Shown here: in pieces, positions 1 to 5,728 of the stretch
How positions within the stretch are numbered: the stretch's first letter is position 1
Layout of the letters: every line of letters starts with the position of its first letter
Assembly: GCA_020351895.1 (NCBI GenBank)
Contig: CP070672.1
Span: 3,659,192-3,671,287, forward strand
DNA: 12,096 nt
Reading direction: 5' to 3'
Source of the DNA: Thermoplasmata archaeon
GTDB lineage: Archaea; Thermoplasmatota; Thermoplasmata; GCA-020350865
Made by a program: the position numbers and the translations under genes
The notes under the pieces: generated by a model
Seen by the model: only the letters and a program-made list of their open reading frames with translations
The model's database searches: none
Told to the model about the DNA's origin: nothing

Positions 1-1610
1 ATTTTCTTTTTATCGAATCTCTCAAGAATAACGAGAAAATCGGCTACATGCCCGCTATTAAATATGTAATCCGAATTATCGATACCAAACTGAAATGCCT
101 CTTTGTATTTTCCTGCCTCTTGATAATGGTAAATGGTTTCTAAAATGTCAACAGGATCATCTCTATTTTCATAACATCGAGCCGCGAGTATATGATGTTT
201 TTTTCTTTCTGTAGGTGACAGTCTCTTATTGAATATTTCTTTTATTATATCGTGTACAAAATATCTACCTCTGGTATCTTTTTTTACTATTGATTTCTGG
301 GTCAGTATATAGAGCTTCTCAAAATCAATATCATCACTTAAAGCCAGACAATCTTCAGGGACCGGAAAGCGGTAAATCGAAATTATTCCCAAAATTCTTC
401 TCTCATTCTCATCAAGTTTTGATATTAATTCGTCATGAATAAACCTTTCAAGCCGATCCTTTGATCCCCCCAACATCTCGATGAATAGGGGATTTCCTCC
501 TGTAACTTTGTACATTTCTCTAAACCTCCCTTTATCGATACCCTTCTTATTCAGTAATTTCTTGCAGCTATCGAAATCTAGGCCATTCAATTCCAATTCG
601 TAAATAGCCTTCCCTACAATGATATCACTCCCATTATATAAAGGCACTATCTCTCTCGATAAAACCAACATCTTCGTTTTTGATGAGGATATTAGCATCC
701 TATAGATATAAACAAAGAACGTTCTTATTTCATCTTTAGATCTATGAAAATTATCGAAAACCAAAATCGCATCTTTATTGCTTATACTTTTATTTAGAAT
801 CTCAGAAATCTCATAATAGTCCAAACTTAAGCGAGTTCTTAAATGTACTTCTAGATGATCATCTCCTACTTTCGAGAGAAATTTAGCCAGTTTGAACAAT
901 ACACCCCTTAAAGTGTCTAACTCGTGAAAATTATGCCAAAAGAGATGTTTTGAACCGCGATAGTTTTCTATCAGCTTCGCTGCAAGAGTTGTCTTTCCTA
1001 TTCCAGCTATCCCATGAATAAAAAGGATGTTATACCCTTCGTTATCTCCCACCCATTTCTCAAGCAGAGCCATTTCCCTTTCCCTTCCAAAAAAATAATC
1101 GATTATCGGTGCTTCACCAGAAAAATCGTGAAATGAAATTTTATTGATATTTTTCAGGTGTTCAATATTGATTGTTCCTTCAAATGAAATGAACCTCATA
1201 AGATCTAACTCGGTGATGTCAGGACAAATTTTTTCATTGCTCAAAGTGGGAATTATCCTATTGAATTTCATCATTTTAGTGACGCCATGAGGATATTCCA
1301 TTTCAATAGTTAAGTTTGATAAACCCTTTTTTAAATTTTTTGTGTATTCTTTACCATAGTCTGTTAGCAAAAAGTATTTTTGTTTCTTTCTCCCGTTCTC
1401 CACACGACCAATACACTCCCGAACACAGCCCTTGTCTAACCATTTTTTAACAGCACTGGAGATATAGCTCTGGGTTGTTCCAATCGCGTGTGCAATGCCA
1501 TTCTGAGTCAAAGCATTGGGTACCTGATACTGACTTTCAGAAGTATGATAATATGAAAGGTGAAGTAGAATCCTATCCTCTACCGAAATCAAGCAGTTAT
1601 AATTTGACAT
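1..1610 (-). CDS. STAND-class ATPase with N-terminal winged helix (C-terminus beyond window)
   Basis: Read on the minus strand, the frame is open from ATG 1610 to the left edge (536 codons). Residues about 10-90 look like a winged-helix DNA-binding domain (an AHAIGTTQSYISSAVKKW helix-turn-helix, then a basic wing at RKKQKYF). A STAND/NB-ARC-type NTPase follows: FFGREREM entry motif near 173-180, Walker A GIAGIGKTT at 200-208, Walker B AILVFDNF at 281-288, sensor-like LVLSRE at 315-320 and the STAND GGNPLFIEML motif at 371-380. A second winged-helix-like segment (about 395-465, with VHDIIKEIF) leads into helical, probably TPR-like sequence from about 470. In this class a repeat region usually senses a trigger and ATP binding switches an effector; here the only effector visible is the DNA-binding head, so a MalT-like regulator is the simplest reading. 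ATG 1610 is chosen because GGGGAGG lies 10 nt upstream; an in-frame TTG at 1619 is less likely. The trigger is unknown. Confidence 0.85.
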   Translation of the reverse strand, partial: MSNYNCLISVEDRILLHLSYYHTSESQYQVPNALTQNGIAHAIGTTQSYISSAVKKWLDKGCVRECIGRVENGRKKQKYFLLTDYGKEYTKNLKKGLSNLTIEMEYPHGVTKMMKFNRIIPTLSNEKICPDITELDLMRFISFEGTINIEHLKNINKISFHDFSGEAPIIDYFFGREREMALLEKWVGDNEGYNILFIHGIAGIGKTTLAAKLIENYRGSKHLFWHNFHELDTLRGVLFKLAKFLSKVGDDHLEVHLRTRLSLDYYEISEILNKSISNKDAILVFDNFHRSKDEIRTFFVYIYRMLISSSKTKMLVLSREIVPLYNGSDIIVGKAIYELELNGLDFDSCKKLLNKKGIDKGRFREMYKVTGGNPLFIEMLGGSKDRLERFIHDELISKLDENERRILGIISIYRFPVPEDCLALSDDIDFEKLYILTQKSIVKKDTRGRYFVHDIIKEIFNKRLSPTERKKHHILAARCYENRDDPVDILETIYHYQEAGKYKEAFQFGIDNSDYIFNSGHVADFLVILERFDKKK

Positions 1611-1620
1611 TATGTACAAT

Positions 1621-1692
1621 CCTCCCCATCATCACGGTATCACCGTTCCCGACAAGTTATCGTAATAGGATTAAAAGATAATAAAGTTATCG
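1621..1692 (-). promoter_or_regulatory. Upstream control region of the STAND ATPase gene
   Basis: On the minus strand GGGGAGG (1621-1627) is the ribosome binding site for ATG 1610. Just upstream is a perfect 5+3+5 inverted repeat, ACGGT-ATC-ACCGT, at 1634-1646. Two perfect 9-bp direct repeats, AAGTTATCG on the plus strand, start at 1654 and 1684, exactly 30 bp apart. An A/T-rich TATA-like stretch (TTTATTATC on the minus strand) lies in and beside the upstream copy. The 30-bp spacing puts both copies on one DNA face, which suits a dimeric or autoregulating binder, perhaps the winged-helix head of the gene itself. That role is inferred. Confidence 0.4.
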
Positions 1693-1980
1693 AATTTTTG
1701 AGAAGTAAGTTAGTCCGAAACATTTTTTTATTTGGCATATTATTTGTTAGAAACATTTGTATCAATCTCATAAAATTCCGTCTAGAATAACATTTAATTT
1801 TTTTTATTTAAAATATGAAATAATGGACCAATATTTTGTAACAATCGAGTTGCCATTTATATGAAAAAACCGATTTCATTTCAAGTTTCAAAAATGATTT
1901 GCAAATATGTAATATATAAATCTTTCTATCATCTGGCTGTTTTTTTAATATTTAAGAATTTTGTATATATGTCGTGCAAA
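1693..1980. other. AT-rich intergenic region, no gene seen
   Basis: This stretch is strongly A/T-rich with stops in all frames and no supported reading frame. It holds several TATA-like runs on both strands, for example AATATATAAA near 1911-1920 and TGTATATATG near 1962-1972. They could serve the divergent gene at 1610 (minus) or the one at 2164 (plus). I see no RNA gene. Confidence 0.5.
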
Positions 1981-1981
1981 G

Positions 1982-2031
1982 GTATATATACTGAAATAAA
2001 AAGACCATATTGTAAGGGGGGTTGACAACCC
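1982..2031 (+). promoter_or_regulatory. Putative promoter with inverted repeat near the start site, for the 2164 gene
   Basis: GTATATATA at 1982-1990 is a good archaeal TATA box. Initiation would be expected about 25 nt downstream, near 2012-2016. A perfect 6+1+6 inverted repeat, GGGTTG-A-CAACCC, lies at 2019-2031, right at or just after that position, where a bound repressor would block initiation. If the start site is right, the untranslated leader is about 150 nt, which is long for an archaeon. The start site is predicted, not observed. Confidence 0.45.
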
Positions 2032-2057
2032 TAGGTAAGTGACATGAGATAACCGAG

Positions 2058-2158
2058 GCAAATTTTGCGAAAAAAGGGAATTGGGGCAGTGAACCTTGTC
2101 CTCTTCTTTAGGAGGTTTCCTTGGGAAGAAACCCTAAGAAAGAATAATAGGAGGTGAT
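2058..2158 (+). promoter_or_regulatory. Structured 5' leader and ribosome binding site of the 2164 gene
   Basis: The leader contains a short palindrome, GCAAA-T-TTTGC (2058-2068), and a 6-bp hairpin GGTTTC/GAAACC (2114-2119 with 2128-2133, 8-nt loop). AGGAGGTGAT at 2149-2158 follows, close to a full anti-SD match, 5 nt before ATG 2164. A second AGGAGG (2110-2115) overlaps the hairpin's left arm. I recognise no known riboswitch class. Confidence 0.35.
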
Positions 2159-2163
2159 ATAAA

Positions 2164-2790
2164 ATGGCCAAAAGAAAAACATCAATGGTTCCGCAGTTTG
2201 AAATGACCAAAATGAGCGAACTACCCAAGAAAAAGCAGGAGAAAACGCCCGTAATAATAATGGATAAAAAGATGCCAAGAAAAATAAAAGTCGGGGAGCA
2301 GTTGAAATTAGCCGCTGTTGCAAAGAAGGAAGGAGTCCTCGATCTTATGGAGGCTCCTGAAAAAGTTCCTGGAGGCGAAACTCCAATCAGAGGCCCCACT
2401 GTTTCAGGTGGGACCCTGTCAAATGCAATAATGAGAGACTTCGGTTCCTTCTGCGCAGGAGGTGCGGTTTTTCTCTCTGATGGCTTCTATTTTCTATACC
2501 CAGACAGCGATATCAAGAAAGTGCTATCCGAAGATCTCACAGATCTCCAGATGTGGATAAACACCTATTTCGATTGTGATGATTTCTCACAAGTAGTGGC
2601 AGGGGTCATGAATGACAGGTTGAAGGGTATTCCTTTTGGAATATTATGGTTCAAAGGTCCAGGCTTCTATCATGCTGTAAACTGCTACTACAGCCAGAAC
2701 CAGAGAAAGATGAAGGTCGTGGAGCCCCAAAACGATGCAGTCTATGACTTCAACAAAGCAAGTTGGTGTCCGATGCTTGTCGTAATATAG
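2164..2790 (+). CDS. Putative papain-fold (MOA C-domain-like) cysteine peptidase, paralogue 1
   Basis: 208 residues, no signal peptide or membrane segment, so probably cytosolic. A lysine-rich tail (1-50, with KMSELP at 16-21 and VIIMDK at 30-35) and a Gly/Pro-rich linker (60-85) lead into a compact C-terminal domain (about 87-208). That domain carries YFDCDDF (135-141), FYHAVN (168-173) and KVVEPQ (184-189). The order Cys138, His170, Glu187 matches the triad of the peptidase domain of Marasmius oreades agglutinin and related papain-like proteins, with the same 17-residue His-to-Glu gap. No lectin domain is present. The match was recognised by motif, not search, so peptidase activity is tentative; a different NlpC/papain or transglutaminase-like activity is possible. 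The tail could be a propeptide. ATG 2164 follows an excellent ribosome binding site. Its paralogue starts 145 nt downstream, with a T-rich tract between. Confidence 0.5.
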   Translation: MAKRKTSMVPQFEMTKMSELPKKKQEKTPVIIMDKKMPRKIKVGEQLKLAAVAKKEGVLDLMEAPEKVPGGETPIRGPTVSGGTLSNAIMRDFGSFCAGGAVFLSDGFYFLYPDSDIKKVLSEDLTDLQMWINTYFDCDDFSQVVAGVMNDRLKGIPFGILWFKGPGFYHAVNCYYSQNQRKMKVVEPQNDAVYDFNKASWCPMLVVI

Positions 2791-2800
2791 GGTTCGAATA

Positions 2801-2826
2801 ATCCCCTCCTTTTTATTTTTTTATTA
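2801..2826 (+). terminator. T-rich archaeal-type terminator
   Basis: Eleven nucleotides after the stop of the first paralogue, CCCCTCC runs into a nearly pure T tract (2810-2822) without a strong preceding stem. Oligo-T is enough for archaeal termination. It suggests that the second paralogue is at least partly transcribed from its own promoter; A/T-rich candidates lie near 2844-2853 and 2900-2910. Confidence 0.4.
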
Positions 2827-2935
2827 GAAGAATATACACCAAAATAAAAATATTAGTATCCCTATCAGAAATTTGAAAAGAATACCTAAGAGATTGTCAT
2901 GATATACTTAATTATCAGGAACGAGGTGATGTGAA

Positions 2936-3571
2936 ATGGAGAAAAGAAATATCGAGGAAAAAGAACCTTTTGAAATAGTCAAAATGAGCGAATTACCTGA
3001 CAAAAGGCAGGAGAAAACAAGGGTAATAATAATGGACAAACCCATAAACAGGAAGATAAAACCCGGAGAGGAATTGAGGCTCGAGGAGATAGCGGGTGAG
3101 GAAAGCATTTCAGATTTTCCAGAAATACCTGACAGGATTCCGGAAGCCGATATGAGGATGATGTGGGGTGACAAACCCCGTCTTTCGAGTAATGAGTTGT
3201 GGGAAGCCATATCCAGAGATTTTGGAACAGCTTGCAGTGGCGGTCGTGTTTTTGTTTCCAAAAGTTCTTATTTCCTTTATAAGGATGAGGAAATCAAAAA
3301 GGTGTTATCCGAGGACCTTACAGATCTGCAGATGTGGATAAACACATATTTCCACAGTCCCGATTTCTCTCTTGTTCTCGAGGGTGTCATGAAAGACAAG
3401 CTAAAGGGCATTCCCTTTGGTATCCTATGGGTCAAAGGTCCAAGCTTCTATCACGCATGCAACTGCTTCTACAGCCAAAACGAGAAGATGATGAAGGTTG
3501 TGGAGCCTCAAACCGATGCGATATACGACTTCAACAAGGCAAGCTGGTGTCCGATGCTTGTTGTGATTTAG
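2936..3571 (+). CDS. Paralogue 2 of the putative peptidase, catalytic Cys replaced by Ser
   Basis: 211 residues, no signal peptide, preceded by GAGGTGAT (2923-2930). It aligns end to end with the protein at 2164-2790: the N-terminal tail keeps KMSELP and VIIMDK, and by eye the last about 122 residues are roughly 75% identical, including an identical NKASWCPMLVVI C-terminus. His173 and Glu190 of the proposed triad are kept, but DCD around Cys138 of the first protein is HSP here, so Ser141 sits at the nucleophile position. This change interrupts an otherwise nearly invariant block (120-161), which argues for selective loss of catalysis rather than decay. A catalytically dead partner, inhibitor or substrate-binding subunit is the likely role; a serine nucleophile or use of another Cys (100, 175, 177) cannot be excluded. 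The linker differs most. The gene converges on the MBL gene ending at 3801. Confidence 0.55.
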   Translation: MEKRNIEEKEPFEIVKMSELPDKRQEKTRVIIMDKPINRKIKPGEELRLEEIAGEESISDFPEIPDRIPEADMRMMWGDKPRLSSNELWEAISRDFGTACSGGRVFVSKSSYFLYKDEEIKKVLSEDLTDLQMWINTYFHSPDFSLVLEGVMKDKLKGIPFGILWVKGPSFYHACNCFYSQNEKMMKVVEPQTDAIYDFNKASWCPMLVVI

Positions 3572-3800
3572 GTTCCTGGGTTTGTTCATGAAAGTAAAAT
3601 TTTCACAATTCCCGCGGTAATGGTATATAAAAGGATTACTGGTACCCTTTCGATTTACAACGGCAACATAGGTAAATTGAAGAATGAACCGAGGAAGAAG
3701 GAGAGTAGGAATCGTCTAGTTACTGGGAGTGAGTTTGGAGTAACTACGCGATTACCTGTTCCTGCCAATTTTTTCAATCCGATCTCTTTCGCATTACTTC
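3572..3800. other. Convergent intergenic region with two inverted repeats
   Basis: No supported gene. A TATA-like TATATAAAA (3624-3632) on the plus strand is bracketed by GTAAT/ATTAC (3617-3621 and 3635-3639). An 8-bp stem, TAGTTACT/AGTAACTA, lies at 3717-3724 and 3739-3746 with a 14-nt loop; it could act as a terminator for both converging units or belong to a small RNA. A 102-codon plus-strand frame from 3620 mostly lies antisense to the MBL gene and has no clear ribosome binding site, so I do not call it. Confidence 0.35.
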
Positions 3801-4772
3801 TCACATTGGCGGATTTGGTACCTGGTCGATATTTTCGCCCAGTTCCCTTATGCTGTACCTATTGTTCCCATTGGTTATCACTACCGTTGTTCCGCTCTTT
3901 GCTTTCTCGGGTTTCGAGTGATCAGTGAAGTATATCCTGCCCTTCTCTCCCATTTTAGAGACTTCTTCCAGGGATAACTTCGCGATTTCGTGTGGGAATA
4001 GGTAGCGCGATGTTCCACTGCAAGAAACAATGGCATACTCGGGATCCAATCTCTCCACCGATTCCAGCGAGGTTCCATGTTTGCTCCCGTGATGTGCTAC
4101 CTTCAATATACTGCAGTTCAGCGGATTGAAGGACTTCTCTATCTGAATATGGGATTCCGGATTATCCGTCTTTCTATAGTGTGGATACTCCTCGAGGATC
4201 TTGGACCAGCTATCGAACTGTGCATCACCCCCGAGAATGATGACAGAAGGATATGCTGCTCCTTCGGCCATGTACTCCAGCTTTAGCACCACCGAAGCAT
4301 TGTTGATATTCACACCATAGGTATCGTACCTGTTCCTAAGATAGATAGATGGAGCAAGAACACTGACCTTCACATTGTTGATTGTCCTTTCCATACCCGA
4401 AGTCACCCGAAAGAAACGGATATTCCGATCCAACTCGATCTTCTCAATAATATCGGCATATGTGCCCGAGTTGTGCCTAAAACCACTGTCCCAGAACTCC
4501 TGAATATTGCCCTGGAAGGTGTCCAGAATCTTCGGGATTCCCAAAATGTGATCGGAATGTGGATGTGTGGCACAAACGAACTCCATTTCGTCTACCTTCT
4601 CCCCATATTTATCCTCGAACTTTTTAAGATAATTTATCGTCTTATTGGCGAGATAGCAATCCACGAGAGCATATTTTCTGCTTCCACCCTTTTCTGGAAA
4701 TTGAATGACGATGCTGTCACCGTCACCAACATTGAGTACGTGCACACAAAGCGATTCAGGATCTACTGTCAT
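3801..4772 (-). CDS. ComEC-like MBL-fold hydrolase
   Basis: 323 residues from ATG 4772. The longer reading from 4841 is rejected because AAGGAGGTGAT (complement of 4776-4786) lies directly before 4772 and the extra residues overlap the upstream gene. Near the N-terminus LNVGDGDS (13-20) matches the DVGQGDS-type strand of ComEC/Rec2 MBL domains. The metal site is complete: HPHSDH (70-75), GGDAQ with Asp183, VAHHGS with His227/228, and a late PH at 260-261 as in ComEC-type proteins. There is no membrane domain or signal, so it is a free cytosolic hydrolase and not a DNA-uptake channel. Members of this family are phosphodiesterases, nucleases or of unknown substrate; the substrate is not readable here. 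It is the last gene of the minus-strand run. An open alternative frame continues past its stop (see findings), so the C-terminus may be altered. Confidence 0.8.
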   Translation of the reverse strand: MTVDPESLCVHVLNVGDGDSIVIQFPEKGGSRKYALVDCYLANKTINYLKKFEDKYGEKVDEMEFVCATHPHSDHILGIPKILDTFQGNIQEFWDSGFRHNSGTYADIIEKIELDRNIRFFRVTSGMERTINNVKVSVLAPSIYLRNRYDTYGVNINNASVVLKLEYMAEGAAYPSVIILGGDAQFDSWSKILEEYPHYRKTDNPESHIQIEKSFNPLNCSILKVAHHGSKHGTSLESVERLDPEYAIVSCSGTSRYLFPHEIAKLSLEEVSKMGEKGRIYFTDHSKPEKAKSGTTVVITNGNNRYSIRELGENIDQVPNPPM

Positions 4773-4776
4773 TTTA

Positions 4777-5166
4777 TCACCTCCTTTGCTTTTTCTCGTT
4801 CTGGGTCTCCTTCTTCTTCCCCTCTCGGTCGAGTAATACATTTACTCTTCCTTTCACATTTTTCTTTACATCGTCAGTAATGTTCTTGGACCTCTCCTGC
4901 CTGATACTGAAAACCTGTCCTTCCCTTATTTCCTTAAGCTGTTTCTCGGAGAGTAACATGCCCAGTTCATTTTTGCTTACAATGTATTCTTCTTCTTCGT
5001 CCCAGACCCGAAGATCTGTGATATCAGCTTCCTTTGCCTGGGATTTCATCTGTGCGGTTAAAATCCTGAACACACCATCAGGAAAAACCTCATCGATGAC
5101 GATCCTCTGCGGTAGTTCACTACTTTTATTTTTAATTTCATTTACAATCTGTTTTTTTTCCTTCAT
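4777..5166 (-). CDS. Small charged protein of unknown function
   Basis: 129 residues that I do not recognise. ATG 5166 has AAGGAGGAA (complement of 5171-5179) upstream. The protein is very rich in Lys and Glu, has no signal or membrane segment, and ends in a basic Lys/Arg/Gln tail (about 110-129) that may be disordered or bind nucleic acid. A middle part (about 25-95) looks folded, alternating hydrophobic strands with an acidic DEEEE stretch. An N-terminal KSSELP followed by RIVIDE resembles the KMSELP...VIIMD tail of the two putative peptidases; the match is short and may be chance. Its TGA (4777-4779) lies inside the ribosome binding site of the MBL gene, with 4 nt between stop and ATG, so the two are probably translationally coupled and made in a fixed ratio. 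It could be a partner or regulator of the MBL protein. Confidence 0.6.
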   Translation of the reverse strand: MKEKKQIVNEIKNKSSELPQRIVIDEVFPDGVFRILTAQMKSQAKEADITDLRVWDEEEEYIVSKNELGMLLSEKQLKEIREGQVFSIRQERSKNITDDVKKNVKGRVNVLLDREGKKKETQNEKKQRR

Positions 5167-5196
5167 GCAATTCCTCCTTTTTGATTTTTTATTTCT

Positions 5197-5217
5197 AACA
5201 GCAGACTACTGCTTGTT
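5197..5217 (-). promoter_or_regulatory. Imperfect inverted repeat upstream of the 5166 gene
   Basis: AGCAG-ACTA-CTGCT (5200-5213) has outer AAC/GTT arms with one unpaired base, about 31 nt before ATG 5166 on the minus strand. It could be an operator or a leader hairpin. The gap 5167-5338 otherwise holds only A/T-rich DNA, so the 5166-3801 pair may have its own promoter or be read through from the subtilase unit. Confidence 0.25.
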
Positions 5218-5338
5218 AATTTAATCAATTATCTGTGCCCTATTGAATTCTTAATCCAGCCTTTTCGTTATTCAAAGTCACTGCTCTGATTGGGGTTGAA
5301 TCCATACCTTTTCTCAAGTAACTCTCACAGTCAACAAT

Positions 5339-5692
5339 TTAGAAGAACTCTGGAGTAGCTGTTATTGTTACCTGGTCAATGGATTCAGCAATCTCCTCGG
5401 GGGGATTCGGTTGTCCTACCATCTCAAATCGCGGTCCGACGCCGGTATGTTCTATAGGTTTCAGTGATACCTTGAATAATGACTCAAAAAGAGCGCGCGG
5501 GGCTTTACATGCCAAACCAAAATCGGTGGCGTGTGCCTCGACTCCCCGCGCAACAAGATAACGCCGACATTTTTCCAATTTCTCGGGGGGAGCCCGGAAA
5601 TTATCGATAGTCGACACGCTCGGCTGTTTCGCTGTGGTAAGAGAGCGCAACAGTATGTCGAACGCCACTTCTTCATTTGAGTTTTTCACCAT
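5339..5692 (-). CDS. Stand-alone subtilase prodomain-like protein (possible inhibitor)
   Basis: 117 residues, no signal peptide. Residues about 28-82 align with residues 22-78 of the neighbouring subtilase: STIDNFRAP with ANLDLYRTP, VEAHATDFGL with INVHHVGDFSI, and ALFESLFKVSL with KRFENFFNTRI. The pattern, ending in a Pro-rich stretch and IAESIDQV, resembles the Pro-kumamolisin activation domain that folds and inhibits sedolisin and subtilase-like peptidases. A free copy without a protease suggests a trans-acting inhibitor or folding helper of the neighbour, as known for other free subtilisin-propeptide-like inhibitors. The role is inferred; similarity to the neighbour is visible. It starts 36 nt after the subtilase stop and in the same frame, with no convincing ribosome binding site, so it may depend on reinitiation, or it may be a detached C-terminal part. 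Confidence 0.65.
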   Translation of the reverse strand: MVKNSNEEVAFDILLRSLTTAKQPSVSTIDNFRAPPEKLEKCRRYLVARGVEAHATDFGLACKAPRALFESLFKVSLKPIEHTGVGPRFEMVGQPNPPEEIAESIDQVTITATPEFF

Positions 5693-5728
5693 TGAGATCC
5701 AGACCAGGAGTGTCAGACCACTGTCGAA

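Noticed and set aside
2791..2808. GGTTCGAATAATCCCC after the first peptidase gene as a tRNA T-arm
   Set aside because: No acceptor, D or anticodon arms can be placed around it; it is only a chance T-loop-like string.
3620..3928. 102-codon plus-strand frame with hydrophobic C-terminal part
   Set aside because: Most of its second half is antisense to the MBL gene and there is no clear ribosome binding site; the TATA-like box overlaps its start codon.
4773..4841. Longer MBL reading starting at 4841 with an Arg-rich N-terminus
   Set aside because: It overlaps the upstream gene in another frame and has no ribosome binding site, while a near-perfect one precedes ATG 4772.
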